A stretch of DNA of 64,000 bases from Thereva unica (lineage: Eukaryota > Arthropoda > Insecta > Diptera > Therevidae): the NCBI GenBank assembly GCA_949987705.1, contig OX465281.1, positions 188,281,112 through 188,345,111 of the forward strand, written 5' to 3'. A program made the position numbers and the translations under genes. Positions 33,900 through 45,261 of the stretch are shown piece after piece. Below the pieces are notes generated by a model. It searched no databases. It saw only the letters and a program-made list of their open reading frames with translations, and was not told the DNA's origin. Every line of letters starts with the position of its first letter. Position 1 is the first letter of the stretch.

Positions 33900-34503
33900 A
33901 AGAATCCGATGGTGATCAGATTACCTTCTTTGTCCTTGCAGTATGTGCAACGTGGTGTGAATTGCGTCATACTGCGGACTCTTTGGTAGAACTCCCGCGC
34001 CTGGTGCGGCCGTCGTTCTCTGTACTGTTCTAGCTCACAGACGAGATTTTTTTCCCAGGCTTCCTTTTTCCGTCTGTGAATTCTCTTTTCTTCTTTTCTG
34101 AGCTCTTTATAGTTCTCTTCGCGTGCCCGTGTTCTCTGAGACTACTGCATGGCTCGGTACGCAGCATTCTTACGTTCAGTTGCCAGCTTGCATTCATTAT
34201 CGAACCAGTCGTTCCGATCTTTACGACTTCTGCCTAAGATGGAATCAGCAGTACTAATGACAGTATTTTTAAGGCGGGTCCAGTTCTCTTCGACGCCCGG
34301 CATCTCATCCCCAGGACTTAGGGCGAGTTCTAATGCATGACCGTAGCTGTTTCTGGCCATTTCATTGCGTAGTGCAGCTGTGTTGATTCGAGCCTGATCA
34401 GCGGATACAAAGCTTTTCAGCGTTGTAATGCGCTCTCGGAGCACCATACCAACAAGATAGTGATCCGAGTCGAAGTTGGCACCTCGGTACGTTCGTACCG
34501 TCA
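33900..34503 (-). pseudogene. LINE endonuclease end and pre-RT linker
   Basis: Resumes with VRTYRGANFDSDHYLVGMVL, the SDH motif that closes APE endonucleases. A helical linker follows (NWTRLKNTVISTADSILG; DWFDNECKLATERK). After a stop near 34142 the same linker continues (REENYKELRKEEKRIHRRKK) to about 33900. Consistent with the LINE at 36256-36960. Confidence 0.75.
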
Positions 34504-36250
34504 CACAGTGGGGCCAAATCCCAAAAAGCTGGCCAAAAGTCGAAAAATCAAGTAATTGATCTGAAATTTCTTACTCGGGGGTTTTTGAGGCCGCTGATTA
34601 CGAATTTAATGTCAGACTTACTAAATTTCACCCCCTTCACCCCTAATTCACCACCCCCTTGCATAAAGTACCCCATATTTCACATCGTACTTGAGTCACG
34701 CATCATTTTCAAGGTTTTTGGGGTCGCTGATTACGAATTTCATGTCAGACTTACTGAATTTCACCCCATTTACCCGTAATTCACCGCCCTTTATGTGAAA
34801 TATCATTCGCATCATGAAAATCTTCCTCCCCTAATAACCACTCTGCAGTAATTTAGGTAAGAAAAACAAAAAAACACTTTTTTATATTTATATGCAAATA
34901 ATTATTATAATCTTACAAAAGATAGTTATATTACAACAAAAAATTATCATCTCCATCATCAGATTCTGTATTATCTGTGCTTAGCTCAGAAGCGCTACTA
35001 CTCTCAATAGTTTCTTCATCTGTATTTCTGTTTTCTTTTGGAGATAATAGTAATAAGAGAACTTCTGGAGATAATGATTTCAGTGGTTTAGTGGGCAATT
35101 TTCGGCAACTAGAAATATAAGGGTCAGATGCAATAAAAAATCTAAGGAATACGTCTTCCATTGTTTTTTTTCGAAAATTTTGTCTTGAAAAATCTCTTCT
35201 ATAAATTTTTATAAACTTATTACACGACTCTTGCGCATCTTCCGACATTTGACCAATGGGAAGTAGGGAACACTTTTAAAGTTATTAATTAATGCGAACA
35301 AGTATTTAGTAAATTATTTCAGAAATGTTCTTACTTGTAGAAGTAGATTCCATTCTCTTTGATTTATATCAGTTTCTTGTTAATGATTCCACGTGTTTGG
35401 AAATACATAGATGGTTTCTGAGGTGAAAACGTCGATAAACTTTTAGTGTTATTCATAACAACGACTTAGCATTGAAAATATCAAACTTTACACTTCCTTC
35501 GCGCGCATTTGAAAAAGTACCTTTATCTCTCTCTCTCTCTCCTTCTCTCGCACTCTCACACAATCTTACTTTCTATATTTGCTCTATTTAATATAGTCTT
35601 TTATGTTTACTTCTCTCCAGCTGATTTTTGTTTCCTAGCTATTTCGTACTTTAATCCCAACCAAAATCATATGTAGTTTCCACTAAAATCCACAAAAACA
35701 AACTATAAAAACAAAAGAATACATAAATCATCAAGTAGCAGATTGTAGCAGCTAAATTTGGAGTCAATTTATAGATGATACATTTATCTACAACTTCTAA
35801 TTGGTTAGATCGCGGGAATCGATGGGAAAAGGTAACATGTTTCTTCAAATACTGTATTTTTTTTGTTTTTTCGAAGTCATAAAATAGAGGTAGAAGTCCT
35901 TGTATAACAATTTTTTTATATCAACAATCAATAATCTAGACTTTTTTAATTAATCGACTTACCTTCACAAGTTGATTCCACTTTATTTCATCTGCATTTG
36001 TTTTTTCTGAATGGTTACACGTGGTTTGCAACACAAGCATATGATTTTTGAACACGTTACTGTAGCGTACTGCGCGGACAAAGTTCACTTTCTAACTGAG
36101 CTTTTGGACGAAATGAGGGGGGAAGGATGCTACTATACATGGTTTCGGCCTCTGTTGGTATCACTTGAGCCAACCTCACAGAAAAAAAGACCCAACTAGA
36201 AATTTTTTTTTCGACTTTTGGCCAGCTTTTTCGGATTTGGCCCCACTGTG
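34504..36250 (-). mobile_element. Transib-family DNA transposon, 1747 bp, non-autonomous
   Basis: Both ends begin with CACAGTGGGGCCAAAT, and the TIR continues for about 44 bp with one or two mismatches. A 5-bp duplication CGTCA lies at 34499-34503 and 36251-36255. Transib elements are known for 5-bp GC-rich duplications and for TIRs whose first seven bases resemble the V(D)J heptamer; here the heptamer is exactly CACAGTG. The insert carries only the C-terminal part of a transposase on the minus strand. The rest is AT-rich non-coding sequence, with a CT-repeat at 35526-35545. Confidence 0.85.
34931..35275 (-). pseudogene. Transib (RAG1-related) transposase C-terminal fragment
   Basis: The 105-codon frame from ATG 35248 reads MSEDAQESCNK, then YRRDFSRQNFRKKTMEDVF, then FIASDPYISS. 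In the same frame upstream of the ATG it reads LLPIGQ, so the ATG is internal. PIGQ(L/M)SE.AQE..NK is the conserved Transib block that holds the third catalytic acidic residue, equivalent to Glu962 of RAG1; the Glu of AQES is present. The tail after the last conserved block is Ser/Glu/Asp-rich. The upstream Asp residues of the DDE triad and the zinc-binding region are not found, so this is a remnant. Confidence 0.75.
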
Positions 36251-36255
36251 CGTCA

Positions 36256-36960
36256 CCAGACCCGAAAGGTGGCGGCGGTCTATCAATACATGATCTATTT
36301 GGTTGCGAGTGGCTCCATCAGGAGATACCCAGGTGGCTTTATGGATATCTTTACGCGCAAATCTAGTACTTGCAACGACCAAGTTCTTACTTGCTGCCAT
36401 CTCTACAACTCGCTGTCCATTGTCATTAGTGTTTTCATGCAAGCTGTGGTTGCCGACATATTGCCTGTATATGGGCTCCCGGCCTACTTTGGCGTTCAGA
36501 TCTCCCAGTATGATTTTTACATCATACCTGGGGCAGGCATTATGTTCCCGTTCAACTAATTCGAAGAATTCTTCTTTATCATCATCCGGGGACTCTTCTG
36601 TAGGTGCGTGAACGTTTATGAGGCTGATGTTCTTAAATTTACCTCGCACACGAAGGGAGCATAGCCTTTCGTTTATTGCTTTAAAGCCGATAATGGTAGG
36701 CTTCATTCTTTTGCTAACCATAAAACCTACTCCTAGAACATGGTGTTTTGTATGACAGCTGTAATATACGTCATACTCAGGTTTTTGCAAAACACCATTC
36801 CCTGTCCACCTCATCTCCTGAATGGCGGTAATGTCAGCTTTATACTTTGACAGGGTATCGGCTAGATGTTTTGAAGCTCGAGTTCTGTACAGAGTTCGAA
36901 CGTTCCATGAAAAAATTCGTAAATCGTTTTGCCTTTTTCGTTGCCGTGGTCGTCGTCGTT
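36256..36960 (-). pseudogene. LINE APE-type endonuclease, N-terminal and central part
   Basis: Begins in WNVRTL and ADITAIQEMRWT, which carry the active-site Asn and Glu. It continues through GVGFMVSKRM, SLINVHAPTEE, and VKIILGDLNAKVG with the catalytic Asp/Asn, to NQIDHVLIDRRHLSGLV where the Transib insert interrupts it. The open frame 36814-36176 runs into the Transib TIR (…KSEKAGQKSKKKF), which is not part of the protein. A frame change near 36815 separates the first block. Confidence 0.8.
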
Positions 36961-37220
36961 TATTCCAGTATCCGAGGCATGTTGCTCGTTCCGTAATAAT
37001 TGTTTTTTACGGGTGAGGTTATTAGCCTCACGCCAACCTTACTTGGAAGGGACTAGCCCGATCATATTAGCCTATCCTCTCTCATAGAATAGTTACCAGT
37101 GGCCACCGCTAGGAGGTTATGATCGCACTTCCATCAGTCCGAAATAGTTACGGCACGTGCATGTTATGCTACATGTTATTCCCCCTATTCCGCTGATGAC
37201 TGACCACCTTGTATTGTGTT

Positions 37221-37640
37221 TGTTAAACGATGAGGAAACAAAACAACTGAATTTTATATCTTTAACCGTTGACTCGTTTATTAAAACTCCAAAACTTCTT
37301 ATGAGCTAGCCAAATTTATAGCACCCAAAAGTGCATATATAAACATTATCTTCGATTTTATTCAATAAAAAACAACATACATATTGACACTTATTCAAAG
37401 TGATGAGTGGACAAATAATATCATTACAAAAATTTATTGCCGGTCGCCACACATGACGCATTTAAGTTTATTCACCTGATTATGTTCAGGTGAATAAACT
37501 GCTGATTAGACTATTATTTAATGTTAATGCACTTACAGGTGAAGTGCATTGATTTAATGCAGCTAAAACAATTTCGTCATGTGTGACTTCCGCTGTGTGC
37601 CTTAAGTTAATTAAAGATTTTTTTATATGTGAGCTGAACA
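37221..37640 (-). repeat. 3' LTR of the Env-bearing BEL element
   Basis: 420 bp, TG…CA ends. It holds a hairpin of TTTATTCACCTGA / TCAGGTGAATAAA near 37468-37500. A purine-rich tract, complement of TTCTCCCGCCTCC (37641-37653), borders it. The Env-like frame ends inside the LTR at 37623. Confidence 0.9.
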
Positions 37641-39474
37641 TTCTCCCGCCTCCAAATTAATTTGCGGTAGCTCGAAACTAGGCCACGACCTTCGGGGACG
37701 TAGCCTGGGTGCTGGTGTTGGCCTTGTGGAGGCTCTTGAGAACTTGACGCCGCCGTGTTGTTTGCACCGTGCAAAAATGATGATTCCGATAATGATGAAT
37801 ACGACGATATATGTGCTGCCGTAGTGGTGTAGGTCATGGATGTTGATAGTTGGAAGGTTATCTAATACTCGTTGCTGCTGTTTAAGTGCATTTTCTAGTC
37901 CAGCTACGTCGGCGCTGTTAGCTTCTTGAACAAGCTGGGGAATCATGGGAATTGCCGAATTGTTATTGAGATTTGTGCTCAACTGGATGTGATTCATTAG
38001 AGCCGCATTTTCTGGGATTAATGATGCCTGCATTTTATTTTGTCCTTTATTTGACCTGATATATAGGGTTTGGTGATTGATGATGCATTCACCAAATATA
38101 GTAATTATTCCATTTTCTATTAATGAGATTGTATGCAGTGTATGCCCGCAAGTAACTTCAACCTGTAACTCTTCCCTTAATGTAAATAACCATGCATTTG
38201 AATTATGTAGCCGTTTCCACTGGTTTTCTGCCTGGGTAGTTTTTAATTTGCAAAATGGCGATATTTTATTTTCATTGTTAAGCAGCTCCATTTCGCAGTG
38301 GCTTTGATTTGATCTCAATGTGAATAAGGGATGCTTCAGATTGCACATCAGTTTTTCAGGTGACAAAGATTCACAGTTTCTAATATCTTCCTCCCGTATA
38401 GGAGTGAATATGTCTTTTCGATGGTTCACGGCTAGGTATTTGCTGGATGTATTTGTCGTTAACAGTGGCAGGTATCGGTATGAGCTCATACAATCTATAG
38501 GATTCTGTGTTCAGAAGTGGAATACGGATGTCGAATAAAATATTGTTTTCAGTGATTCTTGTTCTTACGTGCATGGTACTGTATAAGTTTAGTAGGTTCC
38601 TTGAACCTCCAGATCCAGGTAGCTGGGCATTGGGTGGTAGATGTTCCCGAATTATTTTTAGTTGATCGCTAAGTTGAGTCGGTGTTAATAATAGCGTGTT
38701 GATTTTCCCACGTTTCACGTCCATTACGACTGATAATATTTCCCTTTGAATATTTTGTAGTGTCATTAAGCTAAGTGTTATTAAAAGCGCTGCTGAATTG
38801 AATGTTTGGTGAGCCCTGACTTCATATTGTGAATGATTGAGTTGCGTCGTAATTTCTTGGATCTGATTCTCAATCATTATAATTTGATGTTGAACACTAT
38901 CGTGATTTTTCTTCATTATATTTACTGTGCTCTCGATTATTGAAGTCTGATTTTTCAACAGTTGCCTTTTGAGATTCTCATTGTCCTTGATTTCCTGTAT
39001 TTGTTGTTCATATTGATCTGCAAATTCCTGGTCAAGGATGCCGAATAGTTTGTTGGCAATGGTTCCCACAAATTCAAAAGGTGCTCTCTTGCTACGGATG
39101 TGTGTGTCCTCATTTTGTTGATAGAGGAGTTGATTGATGTTCTCAGCGTCTATTAATTGTTGCTTAAATTGTTGAGAGGTAGCAATACATAAATTTCTTG
39201 ATAGCCGGTTTTCTTCCTCGCACAGAATGCTTAATCTTCTAATGGATTTTTTAATGCCGTAATATTCCTTCCAGTATGTTGATAGGTTGTGATATACTAG
39301 GAGATTCCACTCGCTAAAATATAATTGCACTTCTGCGATGTCGTCAAAGTAAATACCTTCTCTATTCTTAAGTGTGGACATTTTATACGGTGTAACCAGA
39401 TTCTCAGCCGATATTATAACGATGAAGGTAGTAATGATGAATAAACAGCTCAACAGATTTGGTCGATATGTGCG
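37623..39474 (-). pseudogene. env: Env-like glycoprotein region of the BEL element, frameshifted
   Basis: Follows integrase in the same frame. A hydrophobic signal-like segment (about residues 1281-1297 of the long frame) is followed by an ectodomain with N-glycosylation-type sites. A dibasic furin-type site RSKR (39085-39096) comes next, followed by a hydrophobic/Gly segment. A long heptad-rich region follows. The layout resembles class I-type fusion glycoproteins of insect errantiviruses and the baculovirus F group; this is inferred from layout, not a search. The long frame stops at 38380. The C-terminal half lies in an overlapping frame (38489-37623) that ends in a transmembrane segment (its residues 225-240) and a basic tail, so there is a frameshift around 38400-38490. 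Confidence 0.7.
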
Positions 39475-42400
39475 CTGAGGACATGGTTTCCGTTCTTGCT
39501 TGCTTATCTTTGCCTCTTTTGATTGACTTATGTGATGAGCGGCCCTTTTGCGGTTCTTAGGGTTTCGGGCATTTGCTTTCGGTTGTGTTGACGATAGTTT
39601 CTCTCCACAGTCTTTCATCTCTTCACCCATGATGTTGGTTAGTGTGCCTGGCTCTTCGTTGCTGTTGCTACTGACTACTGGTAGTAGAGATAATTTTACT
39701 ACCGGTCTCTTTAACATTCCCGTTTTGGTTTGTAATGTTACAACTCTGACCAGTCCATCAGCCCCTGGGTGTGTTGCAACTACTCTTCCAAGAGCCCATC
39801 TAGCAGGTGGTAGGTTATCGTCCTTGATTAAGACAAGGTTACCTATTTTCAAATTGTCCTGTTTCTGGTTCCACTTAGGTCGGCATTGTAGCCTCCCAAT
39901 ATATTCCATGGACCATTTTTTCCAGAATTCCTGATACATTCTGTCCAGTCGATCCCATCGCTTTAGTAGATTCGGATTGATTTGTAAATGGTTTCGATCT
40001 GGTAGCGACAAAATAGGTGCGCCTGTCAAAAAATGTCCAGGAGTTAATACTTCTAGATTGTCTGGATCTTCCGATAACGGACATAGGGGGCGGGAATTCA
40101 GACATGCTTCTATTTGTGTCATTAATGTGGCCATCTCCTCATAAGTTAATCTTGTTTCTCCAATCGCTCTGCGCATATGATGCTTGGTTGATTTCACTCC
40201 TGCCTCCCACAATCCTCCGAAGTGTGGGGATGATGGTGGGATGAAGTGCCACTGTGTTCCATCTTCTCTTAAGGCTTCACTGACTTCTGCTCTATAGGAA
40301 TGTTGTCGGTGAAGATCGCTAATTATTCGACTAGCGCCAACGAAGTTTGTAGCATTGTCACTATATACGTGTGCAACAGGCCCTCTACGGTTGACTAGCC
40401 TTTTAAATGCTGCAATGAATGCCTTAGATGTGAGGTCCGTTACTACTTCAATGTGCATGGCCTTGGTAGTGAGGCATACGAAAATTGCGATATATCCCTT
40501 GTGGGTTCGACTACCTCTGCCCGTGGTGGCCAGTAGATCAAAGGGACCGGCATAGTCCACGCCAGTATGCGTAAATGGTCGACTGGGAGTAACTCTAGCT
40601 TTCGGCAGCATACCCATTAATTGCTGTGACATCTGCTTTTTGTATCGATGACATTTGATACATTTGTGAATGTGGCCCTTCACTGCCTTTAGTCCATTCA
40701 ATATCCAATAGCGTTGACGGATTATTTCCAGAGTTAAGGTGTTTCCTCCGTGGAGTGTCTTCTGATGAGCTTCGTCTATGATGAGTGAGGTTATTTCACG
40801 CTTGTGAGGAATTATAATGGGATGTTTTTGGGCATAGTCTAAGGTTGACTTGTCTAACCTTCCACCAACACGTATGAGTCCGTTTACGTCCAGAAAGGGG
40901 TTTAGTGTAATCAGTCGGCTTGACTTTGATAATTCTTGTCCCTTTTTTAGCTTCTCCAGTTCCTCTTTAAAATGTTCTTTTTGAGTTATTTGGATTATTG
41001 GGGGTAATGCGTTTTCAATTTCTTCAACCGTGAGAGGACCAGTAATTCGTTTGTTACTAGTCTTCATGCAATTGGTTATAAATCGTTTACAATATGCTAT
41101 GATCCGCAGTAGCTTTCTCAATGATGAATAATTTTGCAGCAAGGATTCAATCCTATTTTCGTTGACTTCCAATGTTGCCGTGTTGATTACAGCTTTTCTC
41201 TGTTCTAAGTCTGTTTCCTCTATTTCACTTGCTGGATATATAACTTGATCGTTTTTGAGCCACTGTGGACCTTCCCACCACAACGTGTTTGCCTTTAATT
41301 TCGAAGGAGATAACCCTCTTGACGCTATGTCAGCTGGGTTTTCAGCTGATCTTATATGACGCCATAATTCCTTACTAGTTGCTGATTGAATCTCTGACAC
41401 TCGGTTGCCGACAAAGGTTTTCCATTTATGTGGGTCCTGGCAAATCCACGATAGTACAATCTTTGAATCTGTCCAGGCGTAATATGGCACATCTGGAATT
41501 TCTAAGCTGACTATGGTTTCCCGTAATAATTTGGCAAGAAGAGTTGCTCCACACAATTCTAGACGTGGTAGGGATAATTTTGATTTTAGGGGAGCAACCT
41601 TTGTTTTAGCCGTTAGCAACGATACTGTTGTTTTTTCTCCACATATCGTTCTGAAGTAAATTGCAGCACTATATGCTTTTTCTGATGCGTCTGAAAATCC
41701 GTGCAATTCGTAATGGTGTGCTTCTCGAGAGTATCCAATCCATCGTGGTACGTGGACTTGCATTAAGCAGGGAAGTTCTGCCTGAATTTTTTCCCATTTT
41801 AGACTGACTTCTTGGGGTAGTGGTTCGTCCCAATCTAGGCCTTCTGTCCATAGTTCTTGGAACATTAGTTTAATACTTATAGTAATTGGTGCTAGTAGTC
41901 CTATTGGGTCGAAGATTTTGGCAGCTTGTGACAATAATTCACGCTTACTTAGGGGTGGTTTATTGTCTTTCGTGTTGACCTTTATTTTGAAGAGGTCAGT
42001 AGATGGACTCCAATGCACTCCAAGTGCCTTTATCGATCTTTCTTGGTCAAAGTCGAACTCTGGGGCAACCTTTCTCAGCTGCCATGGTAGCTTCTGTAGC
42101 AATTCCCTGCAGTTACTATTCCATTTTCTCAAATTAAATCCCCCTTTTTTGAGCGAGGTGATTAATTGAGAACTTATTTCAATTGCTTCTTCTACGGAGT
42201 CTCCTCCTGATACAATATCGTCCACGTAAGTATCTCGCATTATAACTCTTTCTGCTAACGGAAAATCTGTTGATGTATCCTTAGCTAATTGTTGAAGTGT
42301 TCGAATTGCCAGGAATGGTGCGCTTGCAGTCCCATAGGTAACAGTCGTTAAATTGAATTCCTTGATGGGTTCGTCTGGAGAATTTCGCCACAGAACACGC

Positions 42401-43296
42401 TGATAATTTTGATCTCTGACGTCAACCTTTATTTGACGGTACATTTTTTCAATGTCTGATGTAAATACTACTTTATGTTTTCTCCATCTGATTAAAATTG
42501 AGACTAACGTTTGTTGTATCTGTGGGCCAGTTAATAGAATCTCGTTTAAGCTTTCGTGATTTTGACGTTTGGCGGTACCATCAAATACGACTCTTAGTTT
42601 CGTCGTTGTGCTGTCCTCCTTCATTACTGCATGATGAGGTAAGTAATAGGCTGTATCTATGTGATCAGTTACTGGAATCATGTGTCCGAGCTGCAGGTAT
42701 TCTTTCATAAACTCCTTATACATGATTTCGAATGACTTGTTTGTTTTAAACTTTTTTTCCATTTGGAGTAATCGTGCTAAAGCGAGTTCCATGGATCCTC
42801 CCAAATTGGAATCTTCAGGGTTCTTTTTGAATGGAAGCCTTACAATGTACTGACCGTTAGCTGCTCTTTTATATGTTGTTCTATAGTGAGTCTCGCATAT
42901 TATGTCCTCAGTTGTTAGAACTGCATTAGTGGTTAGTTCTTCTAATTCCCAGAATCTGCGTATTTCTTCGTTTAGGCCAACTTCACTGATATAACATTGT
43001 AGGTTTGTGTTTGATGACTCTTGCTCAACTTCGCCTGATAGAATCCACCCCAATTCTGTTTCCTGTGCTATGGGAGATCCACGGGAGATCACGCCCCACG
43101 GGAGGTAATCACCACTAAAATTTGGGATATCAATACGAGGTAGCTTAACTGCTGAATTGTTATCCATTATTATCGCTGTACTACTTGTCTGTGGTTGTCC
43201 TGAAACTGGCTGTGCGGTTGACAGTGACACCTCTTCCATCTTTTCTTGGAGGTTGGTCATGGTGGTCTGATACACGTCCTCTGTTGTAGCAAACAT
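39475..43296 (-). CDS. pol: BEL/Pao Pol polyprotein (RT, RNase H, integrase) with deleted gag/protease
   Basis: Part of one open frame of 1638 codons (38380-43296). Residues 1-67 end the gag region (LPRIDIPNFSGDYLPW) and join in frame at about 43095 to the protease end (GVISRG…ELGWILSG), so capsid, zinc knuckles and protease core are missing. RT occupies about 200-480, with Asp281 in SDIEKMYRQI and YVDD at 357-360. RNase H spans about 525-660 (Asp536, Glu580, Asp610). Integrase spans about 835-1200, with an HHCC finger (His844, His849, Cys879, Cys882) and catalytic Asp914, Asp980, Glu1031. All catalytic residues of RT, RNase H and integrase are present and no stop interrupts them. The sequence continues in frame into the Env-like region. 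Confidence 0.9.
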
Positions 43297-43826
43297 ATCT
43301 TCTCAAAATAGTCATCCTTAAATTTCCCTGAGCTTATTATTTCTGCATGGTTATGAAGTATCATTTCCCAGTAATCATTTAGGAGTTTTATTTTTTGTTT
43401 ATAGTGAATAGATGATTGTGGTAGTCCGAGTCCCTCTTGAATAGTTTGTATGTTGCGATTCAGTGTTTCAATTATCCCTGTTTGCTTTTTTATTAGACGT
43501 AGTTGAACTGCAATTTCATCCGAGTTCTTTTTTCTATCGATTGCTTCTCGAATGATTGTTTCTGCTTGATCTCTTGTTTGCTCGTATAGAGATTCGATTT
43601 GACCATAGTAGCTCTCAGTGAAGTACTTATGGTCGGGGTGCTGATCTTTCATAGCTTCTATCTGGGAGTTGAGCAGTTCGATTTGTTCCCAGGTATGGTT
43701 TATTGTTTGTAATCGCGCCTCGCCATATTCCTTTGTTTTCCTTGCTGAAGAATCCTTGCGTAATTGCGTTGCCACCTTCTGGATTGTTTTTACCAGAAGA
43801 CTTTGCTGCTTCACCAGTGGATCCAT
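43257..43826 (-). pseudogene. BEL/Pao gag N-terminal region, frameshifted
   Basis: 189 codons from ATG 43826, rich in helices and charged residues (IETLNRNIQTIQEGLGL, KIKLLNDYWEMILHNHAEI), as in BEL gag N-termini. Around 43290 the coding frame passes to the overlapping frame beginning 43296 (FATTEDVYQTTMTNL), so one base has been gained or lost. Start chosen as the first ATG after the PBS and leader. Confidence 0.7.
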
Positions 43827-44097
43827 GTTGATGATTTTCTGTCACTGAATAAATTTGGAATTAGGTGAGGAGGATAATTTGTTGAAGACCGCACAACTTC
43901 AACGTTTTATGTCGCGGTTTGGATAGGTTAATTTAATGGTAATTTGGGGATATTTCAGAGCCTCTGGACACTGTGTTCTAGAGGTTGGTTTATAGGGATA
44001 AAATTATTATTATTTTTTTTTTATATTTTCAGAGCCTCAAGACACCTTGTTCTAGAGGTTGATTTAATTTATTTAAAACTTCGCTCGAAGGACCAAA

Positions 44098-44556
44098 TGT
44101 TAAACGATGAGGAAACAAAACAACTGATTGTAAAAATGTTAAACGTTGAGGAAACAAAACAACTGAATTTTATATCTTTAACCGTTGACTCGTTTATTAA
44201 AACTCCAAAACTTCTTATGAGCTAGCCAAATTTATAGCACCCAAAAGTGCATATATAAACATTATCTTCGATTTTATTCAATAAAAAACAACATACATAT
44301 TGACACTTATTCAAAGTGATGAGTGGACAAATAATATCATTACAAAAATTTATTGCCGATCGCCACACATGACGCATTTAAGTTTATTCACCTGATTATG
44401 TTCAGGTGAATAAACTGCTGATTAGACTATTATTTAATGTTAATGCACTTACAGGTGAAGTGCATTGATTTAATGCAGCTAAAACAATTTCGTCATGTGT
44501 GACTTCCGCTGTGTGCCTTAAGTTAATTAAAGATTTTTTTATATGTGAGCTGAACA
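44098..44556 (-). repeat. 5' LTR of the Env-bearing BEL element, with edge duplication
   Basis: Positions 44137-44556 match the 3' LTR base for base except two substitutions. The PBS-proximal edge is longer: 44098-44136 repeats the first 29 bp of the LTR edge (TGTTAAACGATGAGG…) plus a short linker. The PBS (TGGTCCTTCGAGCG on the minus strand) follows directly after 44098, so the LTR really extends to 44098. The outer copy keeps the CGATGAGG of the 3' LTR; the inner copy has CGTTGAGG. Confidence 0.8.
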
Positions 44557-44561
44557 GTGTT

Positions 44562-44960
44562 AAATAAGCATGATTTTTTCTTGGTTTGAAAAACGAATGG
44601 TTTCCTAGATATTGACATTTTTCGAAAAAAATACCCTAATTTTGCAAGAACAACTTTATTGGTGTTTTTTTCGGATTTCGATGTTCAAATAAGTGCTCAA
44701 TTAACCGTTGAAATGTCTACTTTTAAATGGTCTATATATGTTAATACTTTATTCTTCATTAAACTGCTTAAAATTAAGAAAACCCGAAAAAGGACTTTTC
44801 GGATCACGAATTTTTCAATTTTACAACTTTTTTAAAATTTTTAATTATTTCCGTTAATGACAGTTAAATTTTAATGACAGAACTTATTTTCATATAATAT
44901 TACTTAAATTAAATAAAGTTAATTACAGAAATTACAGTTAATTACATGTACCTACGTATA
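44562..44960. other. No gene recognised
   Basis: AT-rich flank of the BEL insertion. No motifs seen. Confidence 0.4.
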
Positions 44961-44964
44961 AATT

Positions 44965-45261
44965 TTGTTTCACTTGAATTACCGCCCAAACCCAATTACC
45001 CGCCTTGGGTTAGCGAAATTGTTAAGTCCTATTCATATTCAGCTAGCGAAAGAGCTTAAGAAGAATAAAAAGGTTCAAACTTTTGACTGGACGGAGGAAT
45101 ATGAAAATGCATTCATTGAAGACAAAGATGCTTTTATTTCTGCAACATTATTAGTCCATCCGGCAGAGGAAGCTACTTTCCGATTGACGGTTGATGCATC
45201 AAATATAGCAATCGGAGCAATGCTGGAACAATACAAGAACAACAAGGCCGACAAGATTTAA
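44965..45261 (+). mobile_element. Ty3/Gypsy RT-RNase H fragment
   Basis: 99 codons read ITRLGLAKLLSPIHIQLAKE, VQTFDWTEEYENAF and FRLTVDASNIAIGAMLEQYK. This spans the RT thumb to the first RNase H strand with its catalytic Asp (DASN). It is a different family from 27475-27860. The frame ends at a repeat shared with 33170. Confidence 0.75.

Larger units (their letters stand above)
33890..37195 (-). mobile_element. LINE fragment (5' region and endonuclease), split by a Transib element
   Basis: Minus-strand order: putative 5' UTR (about 37195-36960), endonuclease start (FSWNVRTLYRTRASKHLAD, 36915-36860), endonuclease body (36814-36256), Transib insert (34504-36250), endonuclease end and linker (34503-33900). 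RT is absent because the copy ends near 33890. The frame across the insertion point is continuous after removing the insert and one CGTCA. Confidence 0.8.
37221..44556 (-). mobile_element. Env-bearing BEL/Pao element, nearly complete, young
   Basis: Two LTRs start TGTTAAACG and end GAGCTGAACA as read on the plus strand, flanked by GTGTT (37216-37220 and 44557-44561), the 5-bp duplication usual for BEL. On the coding (minus) strand the order is 5' LTR, PBS (44082-44095), gag N-terminus, pol (RT, RNase H, integrase), Env-like region, purine tract (37641-37653) and 3' LTR. The LTRs differ at two substitutions over 420 bp, so insertion is recent. Gag and protease are mostly deleted in frame and env is frameshifted, so this copy cannot be autonomous although pol is open. 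Confidence 0.9.

Noticed and set aside
36176..36255. C-terminal extension of the endonuclease frame with Lys/Ser-rich residues
   Set aside because: It is the Transib TIR read through after the insertion point, not protein-coding sequence.
39548..42710. Several plus-strand frames of 60-130 codons within the BEL element
   Set aside because: All are antisense to the long intact pol/env frame on the minus strand.
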